The notes beneath the pieces are model-generated. The model ran no database searches. It saw only the letters and a program-made list of their open reading frames with translations, and was not told where the DNA came from. Below are positions 9,240 through 16,795 of a stretch of DNA of 27,078 bases, piece after piece. The position numbers were made by a program, and so were the translations under genes. The DNA is from a virus, in the IMG/VR virus record IMGVR_UViG_3300046506_000257, positions 1 to 27,078 of that record. The stretch is one strand, 5' to 3'. How positions within the stretch are numbered: the stretch's first letter is position 1; the number at the start of each line of letters is the position of its first letter.

Positions 9240-10010
9240 TTACGCGCTCGGCAGCGTGATCGGGAAGCTGGCGATGGTCTGGGTCGCGCCGGAGGTCAGC
9301 ATGGTGCTCGACATGTTCAGCTGCGCGCCCGAGGTCGAGATCGCGCCGTCCATGCGGACCTGGCTGGCGGTCGAGTCGATCGAGCCGTTGTCGGCCACGC
9401 TGCCGGTGAAGCGGAACCAGCCGGCGGTGCCCGAGGCCAGCGCCACGCCCGACCACGGCTGGCTGTCCAGCTTGGAGACCACGCCGCCGCTGGAGGCGCC
9501 GAATTTGAGGCCGTTGACGGCGCTCACGCCGCCGGCCAGGGCCGCGGTGGTGGCGGTCAGCGTGGTGACGCCGACGCTGATGGTCAGGCCGTTGGCGCCG
9601 GCGCCCATGCCACGCGGGGCGGTGATGGTGACGACCGCGCCGTTGCTGGTGGCGGTGTAGTCCGGCACCGAACGGGCCAGGTTGATCGCGGTGGCCAGAT
9701 TGGCGGCGGTGACGGTGAGATCGGTGCTGTACGGGACCGCGCCGTCGATGACCGCCACGCCGCCGACGGTGACACTGTCGACCGAACCGCCGCTGCCGGA
9801 CAGGGTGATGGTGCCGGTTGCCAGGATCTCCTCGGTGCGCACGGCCGAATTGGCGGTGATGACGCACAGCAGGGTGCCGGTCGGGGCCGCGTCGGCACTG
9901 ACTGGCTGGGTGCCGGAATAGATCTGGATCTGGCCGTTCTGGAAGGCCGATTTCAGGGAACCGGCGCTATTGATGTAGTCGCGGGCGGCAGTCGAAATGC
10001 GCAACGTCAT
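9240..10010 (-). CDS. Phage virion/tail-fibre-like structural protein (256 aa)
   Basis: The ATG at 10010 has AGGAGA about 6 nt upstream. The N-terminus matches a pattern I recognise from many phage structural ORFs: an AARDYINSAGSLKSAFQNG stretch followed by IQIYSGTQP and a (S)ADAAPTGTLL segment. The remainder is Gly/Ser/Thr/Val-rich beta sequence (for example GAVVTITAPRGMGAG). This is the first gene after the terminator-like hairpin at 10045-10072, from which it is separated by only 34 nt. The exact structural role (tail fibre, decoration or tail-surface protein) cannot be decided from sequence. Confidence 0.82.
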   Translation of the reverse strand: MTLRISTAARDYINSAGSLKSAFQNGQIQIYSGTQPVSADAAPTGTLLCVITANSAVRTEEILATGTITLSGSGGSVDSVTVGGVAVIDGAVPYSTDLTVTAANLATAINLARSVPDYTATSNGAVVTITAPRGMGAGANGLTISVGVTTLTATTAALAGGVSAVNGLKFGASSGGVVSKLDSQPWSGVALASGTAGWFRFTGSVADNGSIDSTASQVRMDGAISTSGAQLNMSSTMLTSGATQTIASFPITLPSA

Positions 10011-10029
10011 GGTGAATCTCCTGGTAGAA

Positions 10030-10072
10030 CCCCGTCAGCGGGGCAAAAAAAAAGCCCCGCGGTGGCGGGGCT
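10030..10072 (-). terminator. Intrinsic terminator with second small hairpin, after hub gene
   Basis: Read on the minus strand, a 7-bp stem GCCCCGC/GCGGGGC with a 4-nt loop (10054-10071), extended by one A-T pair, is followed immediately by nine T residues (10045-10053). This is a textbook Rho-independent terminator. A second stem, CCCCG/CGGGG with a 4-nt loop (10030-10043), follows directly and is itself trailed by TTC. It lies 81 nt past the hub gene stop and 34 nt before the next start codon. On the plus strand there is no T tract after the hairpin, so it works only for minus-strand transcription. Confidence 0.85.
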
Positions 10073-10152
10073 GCTTGGGGAATCGGAATTACGAAGAAGT
10101 AAAAGCGAAAATTCCGCTGAACTTCGGCACTTACACTGGCGGCAAGGACGTG

Positions 10153-11358
10153 CTAGGCATCCAGCGCGAGCAGGTACTGGTGGGCCGGCGCGCTGCGCAG
10201 CAGGGCGGCGCCGCTGGTGGCGGGCGGCAGCTGGTAGCGGTCGCCGCTCAGGTTGACCAGGCTGCCGTCGGGCAGGCCGAGCATGACGCCCAGGCGGGTG
10301 GCGAACACCACCGCGCGCTGGCCGGCCAGCTGCTCGTTGCCGAGGATCTCGCCGGCGTCACCGTGGACCAGGGTGCCGGCGATCGCCGGGCCATCGAGCT
10401 TGCGCACCAGGGTGCCTTCGGCGAAGGTGCTGCCGCCGAGGAAGTAGACGGCGCGCGCGGTGCCGACGAACAGGCCGGACTCGACCGCCGTCAGCAGCGT
10501 GATGTCGCTGCCGTCGATCGCGCGGTAGTCGCGCAGGTCGCAGTGCTCGTAGGACAGGGCCGTGGTGGCGTACAGGTGTTCGCCGCTGGCGATGTAGATG
10601 CGGCCGCGGAACTGCGCCAGCGCGTGGCCGCTGGGCGGCTTGTCCAGCCACTGGGTCGCCAGCGGCAGCGAGCGCGGGCCGCCGGCGTAGGTGGCCTGGC
10701 CGGCGGTGACGTCGACCTCGAAGGCCTGGAACAGGGTCTCGCCGTCGGCTTCGGACAGGTACACCACGGCGCGCGCGATGCCGGGGTCGGTCGGCACGTC
10801 CCAGGAAAACACCAGGCCGGCGTTGTCGGGCAGCTCGATGCGGGCGGCCATGCCGGTGCCGGATTCCTGGCCGTCCTCGCGCAGCAGGGTCATGGCGAAC
10901 AGGTAGGCGCCGGCGCGCAGGTGGCCAACGGTGGCGCTGGCCGCCACGCCGGTCGCGGCGATCGGGATGCCCCAGCTGCGCACGTAGCCGTCCTGGTAGA
11001 CCGCCGAGGTCTGCCCGTTGCTGTGGTAGACCCGGTCGCCGACCGTGACATAGGCCATCGGGGTGTCGTCCAGGCCCAGCGCCACCGCGGCCGGCGCCAG
11101 GCGCCGGTCGAGCCGGTACATGGTGCCGTCCTGGACGTACAGGCAGGCCTCGCCGTCCGAGTAGAGGGAGTGGGCCTGGCCGGGGATCAGGAGGCTCTGC
11201 CCGAGCCGGCGCGAGATCCGGCCGCTGTCGTCGATGTCGACGTTGACGGCGTCGACCAGGTCGACCATCGGGTCGTCCTTCGTCGGCAGCGCCTGCAGGC
11301 GTTCGGCGGCCTCGGTGTTGACGATGCCGCGAAAGCCGGTGAGCAGGACGGGTTTCAC
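10153..11358 (-). CDS. Tail hub / packaged-DNA stabilisation-like beta-propeller protein (gp10-like, 401 aa)
   Basis: The start is a GTG at 11358 that overlaps the preceding small ORF by four bases (GTGA); upstream in-frame codons look non-coding. The N-terminal region carries the signature AVNVDIDDSGRISRRLG, typical of podovirus hub or head-completion proteins in which a modified N-terminal strand precedes propeller blades. Later segments (YVTVGDRVYHSNG, FRGRIYIASGEHLYAT, ESGLFVGTARAVYFLGG) look like repeated beta-propeller blades. Family knowledge: P22 gp10 and related hubs close the portal neck and receive the tail. The operon order adaptor then hub supports this. It is not a fibre, since collagen-like repeats and long helices are absent. 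Assignment rests on motif style rather than a search. Confidence 0.65.
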   Translation of the reverse strand: MKPVLLTGFRGIVNTEAAERLQALPTKDDPMVDLVDAVNVDIDDSGRISRRLGQSLLIPGQAHSLYSDGEACLYVQDGTMYRLDRRLAPAAVALGLDDTPMAYVTVGDRVYHSNGQTSAVYQDGYVRSWGIPIAATGVAASATVGHLRAGAYLFAMTLLREDGQESGTGMAARIELPDNAGLVFSWDVPTDPGIARAVVYLSEADGETLFQAFEVDVTAGQATYAGGPRSLPLATQWLDKPPSGHALAQFRGRIYIASGEHLYATTALSYEHCDLRDYRAIDGSDITLLTAVESGLFVGTARAVYFLGGSTFAEGTLVRKLDGPAIAGTLVHGDAGEILGNEQLAGQRAVVFATRLGVMLGLPDGSLVNLSGDRYQLPPATSGAALLRSAPAHQYLLALDA

Positions 11359-11522
11359 AGGGTCATCCCGGCGATGGCGAGCGTCGACAGCACGCCCAGC
11401 AGCACGCCGCGCCAGAACGCGCACACCGGGCACTTGGTCGACACCGGCAGCGTCATGTCCCAGATGAAGTCGAGGGTCGCGTCGACCAGCCGGTCCCAGG
11501 CCTTAGCGAGCCGCGCGTACAC
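11355..11522 (-). CDS. Small single-span membrane protein with CxxC (55 aa)
   Basis: This ORF is in frame from a GTG at 11522 to a TGA that overlaps the hub start by four bases. It begins VYARLAKAWDRLVDATLDFIWD, an amphipathic-looking helix, continues with a KCPVC motif, and ends with a hydrophobic stretch of about 17-20 residues (GVLLGVLSTLAIAGMTL). An ATG at 11456 would give a 33-residue version. I prefer the GTG because the upstream residues look protein-like and the ORF then overlaps the preceding tiny gene by 20 nt, as in coupled pairs; the ribosome-binding site is weak for both. The function is unknown. A holin-like or membrane-anchoring role is possible but not supported beyond topology. 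Confidence 0.45.
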   Translation of the reverse strand: MYARLAKAWDRLVDATLDFIWDMTLPVSTKCPVCAFWRGVLLGVLSTLAIAGMTL

Positions 11523-11604
11523 AGGCGTTCCACAGCAGGATGAGGAACACGGCCTGTTCCAGCGTGCAGCCGCAGTTTTTCTTGGGTCGTAGGATTGCTT
11601 GCAT
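11503..11604 (-). CDS. Tiny hydrophobic ORF with strong RBS (33 aa)
   Basis: The ATG at 11604 is preceded by AAGGAGG, one of the strongest ribosome-binding sites in the window, 22 nt after the adaptor stop. The peptide reads MQAILRPKKNCGCTLEQAV followed by FLILLWNACVRAAR: a basic N-terminus, a CxC, and a short hydrophobic segment flanked by Arg. Its stop lies inside the following small membrane ORF. The strong site makes translation likely, but the peptide is too short for family assignment. It could be a leader peptide or half of a two-component membrane pair. Confidence 0.5.
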   Translation of the reverse strand: MQAILRPKKNCGCTLEQAVFLILLWNACVRAAR

Positions 11605-11625
11605 GGTGTTCCTCCTTGGGGTGGG

Positions 11626-12282
11626 TTAATAGGTGCCGTCGTCGGGCATCTGCTCGTGGGCGATCCAGTTCTCGTCGATCGCCGAGGATTTCTTGCCGAA
11701 CTCCTGCTCGAACAGGGCCAGCGAGTCGGCGGCCTTCTTCGGGTCGTTGGCCTGGCTGTCCTGCTTGCTGTAGGCGCGGTACAGCATCCAGTAGCGCAGC
11801 GAGCGGTGAAAGCGCGGGGCGATCTCCGGGCTGTCCTGCAGGTCGCGCATTTCCGCCAGCGGCGTGCGCACGATCGTCAGCAGCAGCAGGTCCTGTTCGG
11901 CCGGCACCGGGTACAGCAGGATGGCGCCGGTCTGGAAGTCGGTCACGAACGCGCGCGGGGTGCCAGGCGCGGCGTTCTGCCAGTACGGGTTCTGCTCGTC
12001 CAGGTCGCGCACCGTCACGCGCATCAGCGGACGGCGGCCGGCCAGGGTGGCGCGGCGCACGAACACGACGCCCGGGTCGAGCGCGATCACGCCGGCGTCG
12101 AGCGGATCGACCAGCAGCTGGGTCAGCGCGCTGGTGGAATCGACCAGCAGGCGGGCGCGGCGGCAGGCCTCGGCCTCGGCATCGTTGGCGAACTCCGTCA
12201 CCTCGTCGTCGTCCCACAGGTACGGCTCGGTGGCGTCGTCGGCCTCGTTGCGAAACAGCGTAATCAGGTCCTGCAGGGTCAT
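11626..12282 (-). CDS. Head-tail adaptor/connector protein (218 aa)
   Basis: The ATG at 12282 has GAAGGAG upstream and is 4 nt from the stop of the preceding gene. The protein starts MTLQDLITLFRNEADDATEPYLWDD. It is largely helical at both ends, with a central beta segment containing RRATLAGRRPLMRV and PVPAEQDLLLLTI, and a C-terminal helix with RYWMLYRAYSKQDSQAND. This layout is characteristic of phage adaptor proteins that bind the portal ring in podovirus necks (the phage adaptor/head-tail connector group, often annotated DUF6682). The position between the capsid module and the gp10-like hub fits. No enzymatic residues are apparent. Confidence 0.7.
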   Translation of the reverse strand: MTLQDLITLFRNEADDATEPYLWDDDEVTEFANDAEAEACRRARLLVDSTSALTQLLVDPLDAGVIALDPGVVFVRRATLAGRRPLMRVTVRDLDEQNPYWQNAAPGTPRAFVTDFQTGAILLYPVPAEQDLLLLTIVRTPLAEMRDLQDSPEIAPRFHRSLRYWMLYRAYSKQDSQANDPKKAADSLALFEQEFGKKSSAIDENWIAHEQMPDDGTY

Positions 12283-12286
12283 GGCC

Positions 12287-13888
12287 TCACTCCTTCCAGT
12301 CGTCGTAGGCGCGCTTGATGGCGTCGAAGATCTCGCTTGGTGCGATGTCGACCTGGCACTGCGCGGCGCCGGTGGCCGCGTCGATGCTGCAGTAGCTGGC
12401 CCCGTAGTGGAGACGGTGGCAGGGCCAGCACGGCGTGCCGGCCGGCTCCAAGGTGTCGGTCATGAACCAGTGCTTGGTCAGGTTTTCCTTCGAGCTGTGC
12501 GAGAGCATGACGATCTTCGATACGTCCTCCTCGAACGCCACGGCGTTCAGCACGCCGGTCTCCGGGCCGATCACGAGATCCACCTTCTGGGCCAGGGCCA
12601 GGGTTTCGCGGATGGTCTGGCGGCCGGACTCGCGGTACACGCGCGGCTCCAGTTCCCAGCCGCACTCGAGCACCTGGCAGGCCTCGTCGCCGGTCAGGAT
12701 CACGACCGCCTCGGGCATTTCCAGCAGCACGCGCGCGATCACGGCGTCCATGTGCGGGGTCCATTTATGGACTGACGAGCCGGCCAGCGCCCACATGATG
12801 GTGAACACCCTGGGGGTCGGCACGCCGATCATCAGGTCTTTGGGCGCGCGCGCCAGCTGGATCGCGGTCAGCAAGCCGCGGGCCTTGCCGGCTTCTTCCG
12901 GGGCGGGGTAGAACCTGGCCTCGGAGTAGTACGGCAGCTCGCACAGGAAGCTGGTCCATTCCAAGTAGTTCTTGTTCAGCACCACCTGGCGCACGGCCTG
13001 CGGCCACATGTGGTTGGCGCGGCCCGGCATGGCCAGCAGGGTCCCTTCGACCGACTCGGACAGCTGGATGAACTTGTCGTAGCGCCTGGCGACGGCTTCC
13101 CAGTACAGCGGCAATTCATGATTGGGCACCAGGTCCGGGTCGAGGATCACGAAGTCGTCGATGTGCGGGTCATGCTTGACGATGTCCTGGCCGGACGGCG
13201 TGGTGATGACGGTCACATGAAAACCCTCGCGCTTGAGCTGGGGCAGGATGTTGGCCATCTGGATCATGTCGCCGAAACCCCCGCAGCGGAACACGGCGAC
13301 GGTTTTCTCGGGGCGCGGGTTTTTATAGGTCGAGCGGCAGTCGATCTCGGCGAGCTTCTGCACAACCAGCAAAAACGAATACTCCATGCCCTGGTCGCGG
13401 GTCTCGTTGACCACCACGTCGATGCCGGTCTGGCTGCTTGCTGCCACGCTGGCGATGTGGCCGAGGACGTCGTCGGGCGAAAAATCGTGCTTGTGGTCGG
13501 GGTTGGCGCCCTCGGTGCCGATTCTCGGGTACAGGTCGCGGTGCGGCAGGTACAGCACCAGGTAGCCGCCGGGTTTCAGCACGCGCCACCATTCGGTGAG
13601 GGCCTTCTCGGTGTCGACGATGTGTTCCAGCAGGTGCGAGGAGAACACGGCGTCGCAGGCGGCGTCCTCGAAGTCGGCCAGGTCGGCGCAGTCGGCCACC
13701 TTGACGTCGGGCTTGATCTGGATGCCGAACAGCTTGGTATCGGCGCAGCTGTCCACGCCCACGACGTGTGGCAGGCACTTGCGCGGACCGCACCCGAGAT
13801 CGAGCACGGTGCCGCGCAGGTACTGCACGACGTCCCAGACCACCTTGCGGGCTTCGTCGCCCATCGGGTCATCCGGGCGCCAGGTCAA
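12287..13888 (-). CDS. Class I SAM methyltransferase fused to a GT9-type (heptosyltransferase-like) glycosyltransferase (533 aa)
   Basis: Residues 1-185 are a Rossmann methyltransferase. Motif I is LDLGCGP (29-35), then GVDS (43-46), DAVFSSHLLEHI (79-90) and LKPGGYLVLYLP (104-115). Residues 195-533 look like a GT-B glycosyltransferase of family GT9. There is an N-domain opening VAVFRCGGFGDMIQ (197-210), a nucleotide-sugar domain with VILTGDE (396-402), and the GT9 hallmark VDLVIGPETGVLNAVAF (436-452). A Cys-rich end (C487, C490, C500, C511) resembles Cys-containing tails of heptosyltransferase relatives. The start is a TTG at 13888 overlapping the previous stop (TTGA). An in-frame ATG at 13864 would lose eight residues, but the RPDDPMGDEA segment is one I recall as conserved in phage-borne homologues. 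Substrates are unknown; virion or host-glycan modification is inferred. Confidence 0.85.
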   Translation of the reverse strand: MTWRPDDPMGDEARKVVWDVVQYLRGTVLDLGCGPRKCLPHVVGVDSCADTKLFGIQIKPDVKVADCADLADFEDAACDAVFSSHLLEHIVDTEKALTEWWRVLKPGGYLVLYLPHRDLYPRIGTEGANPDHKHDFSPDDVLGHIASVAASSQTGIDVVVNETRDQGMEYSFLLVVQKLAEIDCRSTYKNPRPEKTVAVFRCGGFGDMIQMANILPQLKREGFHVTVITTPSGQDIVKHDPHIDDFVILDPDLVPNHELPLYWEAVARRYDKFIQLSESVEGTLLAMPGRANHMWPQAVRQVVLNKNYLEWTSFLCELPYYSEARFYPAPEEAGKARGLLTAIQLARAPKDLMIGVPTPRVFTIMWALAGSSVHKWTPHMDAVIARVLLEMPEAVVILTGDEACQVLECGWELEPRVYRESGRQTIRETLALAQKVDLVIGPETGVLNAVAFEEDVSKIVMLSHSSKENLTKHWFMTDTLEPAGTPCWPCHRLHYGASYCSIDAATGAAQCQVDIAPSEIFDAIKRAYDDWKE

Positions 13889-14079
13889 GCCGGCTCCTGC
13901 AGCTGGGCGTCGAGCTGGGTGGCGGCCTTCTTGGACGACTTGGCCGGCGCCGGGGTGGCGTCGGGTGAGGCCCAGGGCTTGCCGTCGGCGGTGAAGTAGG
14001 CGCCGCCCTGCTCATAGCAGCGGCCTTCCTCGTCGTTCACGACCTGGTTGAACGGCTTGTTGCGATCGAGGCCGGCCAT
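13885..14079 (-). CDS. Small conserved phage protein (64 aa)
   Basis: The ATG at 14079 overlaps the stop of the preceding gene (TGATG) and has AAGGAGG seven nt upstream. The N-terminal half, with NKPFNQVVNDEEGRCYEQGG and a following AYFTADGKPW, resembles small proteins I recall near capsid genes in many phages. The second half is Ala/Pro/Lys-rich and probably flexible. It couples into the methyltransferase-glycosyltransferase fusion through a TTGA overlap. Function is unknown. Confidence 0.7.
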   Translation of the reverse strand: MAGLDRNKPFNQVVNDEEGRCYEQGGAYFTADGKPWASPDATPAPAKSSKKAATQLDAQLQEPA

Positions 14080-14339
14080 CAGTAGCCCTCCTTGGCGTCC
14101 TCGGCGCGGTCGCCCGGGGCGGGGCCGAAGGTCGGGTCGTCGGCGTAGCACTCGTCCATCGGGTCGCTGCCGGTGCCGGACATCTTGCCCAGGCTGTTGG
14201 TGGCGTCGACGTCGATGCTGTAGCCGCCGGTGTCGGTCTTGATGCCGGTCATGCCGGTGCTGGTGCCGCGATCCGGCATGGCCTTGCGGTCGCCCATGAC
14301 GACGCCGCTGCCATCCGGCTTGTAGTTCGATTCGGACAT
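14079..14339 (-). CDS. Small acidic phage protein with SGTGSDP motif (86 aa)
   Basis: The ATG at 14339 is preceded by AAGGAGAACCAC. An ATG eleven codons earlier is possible but would place the start near the end of the upstream gene without its own site. The sequence is Gly/Asp-rich and low in hydrophobics, with MSGTGSDPMDECYADDP near the C-terminus. The upstream neighbour has a related LSGASGTGNDPSLADL segment, so the two small proteins share a short motif. Location just after the capsid gene would suit a decoration or minor head protein, but nothing in the sequence proves it. Confidence 0.65.
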   Translation of the reverse strand: MSESNYKPDGSGVVMGDRKAMPDRGTSTGMTGIKTDTGGYSIDVDATNSLGKMSGTGSDPMDECYADDPTFGPAPGDRAEDAKEGY

Positions 14340-14355
14340 GTGGTTCTCCTTGGGG

Positions 14356-14607
14356 TTATCGTTCGCTGCCACGCGGGCGGCCGGCGAAGCCGCCGCGCTC
14401 GCCGAAGGTGTCGCCGACGTAGTTCTCGCCGTCGTCGGCGTTCTGCGGCAGCCAGTGCGGGACCTTCTCCGGGGCCGGCACGTCGCTGAAGCCCTTGGCC
14501 AGGTCGGCCAGGCTCGGATCGTTGCCGGTGCCGCTGGCGCCGCTCAGGCCGTCGTTGGACGACTTGAGCGGGCCGCTCTTGTTCAGTTCGCTGTTCTCGA
14601 TGGTCAT
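14356..14607 (-). CDS. Small hydrophilic phage protein with SGTGNDP motif (83 aa)
   Basis: The ATG at 14607 follows GGAGGTCAGC, a strong ribosome-binding site. The longer frame upstream (to 14697) runs through the terminator-like hairpin and is rejected. The protein begins MTIENSELNKSGPL and contains SGASGTGNDPSLADLAKG, then a C-terminal Gly/Arg-rich stretch (GERGGFAGRPRG). It is the first gene after the capsid terminator. It is uncharacterised; see the neighbour for the shared motif. Confidence 0.65.
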   Translation of the reverse strand: MTIENSELNKSGPLKSSNDGLSGASGTGNDPSLADLAKGFSDVPAPEKVPHWLPQNADDGENYVGDTFGERGGFAGRPRGSER

Positions 14608-14643
14608 GCTGACCTCCGTGTGGTGGGTGATCGTCACGGAAAC

Positions 14644-14676
14644 CCGGCGGCGCCGCCCGGGGGTAGGCGCCGCCGG
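14644..14676 (-). terminator. Long-stem terminator-like hairpin after the capsid gene
   Basis: A perfect 11-bp stem (14644-14654 pairing with 14666-14676, CCGGCGGCGCC with its complement) encloses an 11-nt loop. It lies 78 nt past the capsid stop. On the minus strand it is followed only by GTTTCC, a weak T tract, so termination is probably partial. On the plus strand it is followed by TTTT. This is the position at which many podoviruses carry a terminator behind the capsid gene. Confidence 0.6.
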
Positions 14677-14753
14677 TTTTCCGTTCCCTGAGCACAACTT
14701 TCTACTACAAAGCCATAACTACAAGTCATGGCCATGTTTAGCAGATTATTGCG
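14677..14753. other. AT-richer intergenic stretch behind the capsid gene
   Basis: This 77-nt stretch is noticeably lower in GC than its surroundings. It contains two copies of ACTACAA(A)G (plus strand, near 14704 and 14719) and a perfect CATGGCCATG palindrome (near 14728). No gene is visible. It is too short to decide between a 3' untranslated region and a regulatory element. Confidence 0.4.
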
Positions 14754-15698
14754 TCAGGAAGCCGAATCCCACTTGATGATGCGGCCATTCTTCGGCTGGG
14801 TGTGAATAATGCCGAAACCGCCGAGGTAGTACCACGCAATTCCGCGCGAACGGCCATAATCCGATGGAATAGCACCGCGCATTTCCTCCGGGATCACGAT
14901 GCCCTCGGCGACCGTATCGTTGCCGAAGAAATAGGCCCAGTTGGACAGGCCCGAGGCCCAGTTCGCCTTGGCGATGTTGGTCTGCTCCACGAAGCGAACG
15001 CTTTCGTAGCGGCCGATCTCACCGTTCAGGATCATCTGGAAGCCGGCGTCCACGTACTGGTGAACGGCCTCGAGGTCGTTCTTCAGCTGGCGGAAGGTGG
15101 TCGGATGCGCCAGGGAGATGTAGTCGTCGCCGGTATACGGCGGCACGTTACGCTCCTTCATGACGTCGACGATCGCCTTGACGTGGTTCTTGCCGAGGGC
15201 GACGCCGTTGGCGGCGGCCGCGGTGCCGTTGGTCGACAGCGTGACCGAGGAGGTCGAGGTGCCGCCGGTCGGGACCACGCGCAGCGGGGTCAGGTTGAAC
15301 TGCGCCTCGGCCGCGATGTCGAAGGCTTTCTTCGCATCGTTTTTCAGGACCTTGGCGATGATCTCCTTGACCGGCTGCTCGGACAGGTCGTCCAGCTTGG
15401 AGGTGTAGGGGACGCTATTGCCGAATTCCGTCACCGTCATCGTGCCCTGCGTGATGACGAAGTTGGTGGTCGGCATCGCCGTGCCCTCGGTGAGGGTGGT
15501 GCCCTGGGTCGCTACATCGCTGTAGACGTTCCAGTGGAAAGCTTCGCCAATTCCCTTGCCCTGCACCGCGGCGTCTTTGATATCGGCGAATTGACGAAAT
15601 TTCGTCAGGGGTTGCACGCTCATGCGCAGAACTTTCGACAAGTTCGGGGACCACATGTAACCGCCGAGCGAATTCGTCAGCCAGACTTGACCAGCCAT
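14754..15698 (-). CDS. Major capsid protein, HK97-fold, N4-gp56-like (314 aa)
   Basis: The ATG at 15698 has AAGGAG eight nt upstream, a near-consensus site fitting a highly expressed protein. Recognisable features include an N-terminal arm, VPYTSKLDDLSEQPVKEII followed by KAFDIAAEAQFN in the spine-helix/P-domain region, and a C-terminal beta region ending IIHTQPKNGRIIKWDSAS. The GDDYISLAHPTTFRQLKNDL segment and the FVEQTNI strand are typical of the N4 gp56/P22-like capsid group. The length (about 310) fits single-domain capsids without large insertions. It lies directly downstream of the scaffold, the usual head-gene order. Identification is by motif pattern, not search. Confidence 0.88.
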   Translation of the reverse strand: MAGQVWLTNSLGGYMWSPNLSKVLRMSVQPLTKFRQFADIKDAAVQGKGIGEAFHWNVYSDVATQGTTLTEGTAMPTTNFVITQGTMTVTEFGNSVPYTSKLDDLSEQPVKEIIAKVLKNDAKKAFDIAAEAQFNLTPLRVVPTGGTSTSSVTLSTNGTAAAANGVALGKNHVKAIVDVMKERNVPPYTGDDYISLAHPTTFRQLKNDLEAVHQYVDAGFQMILNGEIGRYESVRFVEQTNIAKANWASGLSNWAYFFGNDTVAEGIVIPEEMRGAIPSDYGRSRGIAWYYLGGFGIIHTQPKNGRIIKWDSAS

Positions 15699-15734
15699 AA
15701 TATTTCTCCTTGGATTGTAAAAGATGGATTGCGC

Positions 15735-16775
15735 TTAAGTGCCGGCGCGTGCCGCCTTCATGGCGGCGATGATCGAGGAAGCGTCCTCGGGCGCCGGCTC
15801 ATTGGGCGCGGTCTTGGTGTTGATCGACGTGACGTTGTCGATCGTTCGCTTCTGCTCCAGCTTTTGCGCTCGGGAGGACGTGGTCGGTGCGGGATCGTCG
15901 CGGCGGCCCGGTTCCTGTACGGCGCCCCAGTTGAACTTCGTCGCCAGCTCTTTCGAGACCGTGTCCAGCGCGGAGAAGAAGTCGATGCCTTCTTCGGCCT
16001 GCTTGCGCTGGATCTTGGCCAGGGCCAGGGATTCCATATCGGGGTCTGCGTACATCTCGGGATAGTCGCTACGATTGCGCGTCAATACACTCTCTACGAC
16101 GAGCTTCTGCTGCACGTTGTGCGTCACCGCCTGGGCGATCTGGTCGACGTCGAGGATGGGCGTGGCCGCCTGGGCCTGCTGCCGTCCCGCCAACATTTCG
16201 TCCAGCTTGGAGAGCGCACTTTCCTCATCGCCCTCGAAGAGGGCCTTGAGAAAATCCTTGCGGGCGGCGACGGCGTCGACGTCCGCGGGGTTCGGTTCCT
16301 GGACCTGCTGCTGCTGGAGCTGCTGCTGTTGCAGCTGGTCCTGGTACTGCTGCAGCTGCTGCTCGCGCAGCAGCCGTGCCGCCTCGGCTTCCTGGGCCTC
16401 GCGCAACAGGCGCGTGGCTTCGGCGAGCCGCTTGTCGGCGGTCGAATTCTTCTGGTACTGGCGAACCAGGTCCTCCACCGGGACCTCGGCTTCTTCGCCG
16501 TCGATCTTGACCTTGACCTTGGACGGCGCGCCGGCAGCGGGGGCCGCGGCCGGCTCGGGGGCCGGGTCGTTCAGCTGGGCCTCCAGCTGGTTCTGTGCGG
16601 GGGCCGGCTCGGGTTCGGCCTCGGCCGGCAGTTCCCAGCCGTTCTGGGCGGCCATTTCGGCCTGGTGGCGTGCTTCCAAAGCCTCGAGGGCCTCGTCGCG
16701 CGCGGTGCGCTGCGGGATTGCGTCTGCTGCGGGTGCTGCTGCATCGTTTTGCACGTCCGGTTGGATAGCGCTCAT
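15735..16775 (-). CDS. Capsid scaffolding/assembly protein (346 aa)
   Basis: The ATG at 16775 has AGGAG eight nt upstream; the longer frame to 16898 runs through terminator hairpins and is rejected. The N-terminal 80 residues are Ala/Pro/Glu-rich. Residues 86-125 contain KVKVKIDGEEAEVPVEDL, a lead-in I associate with phage scaffold proteins. Residues 115-160 are an acidic and then Gln-rich coiled coil (multiple LQQ units around 139-158). The C-terminus is charged and helical (SSIIAAMKAARAGT). Scaffolds guide procapsid assembly and leave or are cleaved afterwards. It is immediately upstream of the major capsid gene. No protease catalytic triad is apparent. Confidence 0.85.
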   Translation of the reverse strand: MSAIQPDVQNDAAAPAADAIPQRTARDEALEALEARHQAEMAAQNGWELPAEAEPEPAPAQNQLEAQLNDPAPEPAAAPAAGAPSKVKVKIDGEEAEVPVEDLVRQYQKNSTADKRLAEATRLLREAQEAEAARLLREQQLQQYQDQLQQQQLQQQQVQEPNPADVDAVAARKDFLKALFEGDEESALSKLDEMLAGRQQAQAATPILDVDQIAQAVTHNVQQKLVVESVLTRNRSDYPEMYADPDMESLALAKIQRKQAEEGIDFFSALDTVSKELATKFNWGAVQEPGRRDDPAPTTSSRAQKLEQKRTIDNVTSINTKTAPNEPAPEDASSIIAAMKAARAGT

Positions 16776-16795
16776 TGATTGACTCCTGGGTGAAA

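Noticed and set aside
10050-10152. Possible short peptide VPKFSGIFAFTSS on the minus strand after the hub stop
   Set aside because: Only 13 codons after an in-frame TAA and no ribosome-binding site; probably untranslated DNA before the terminator.
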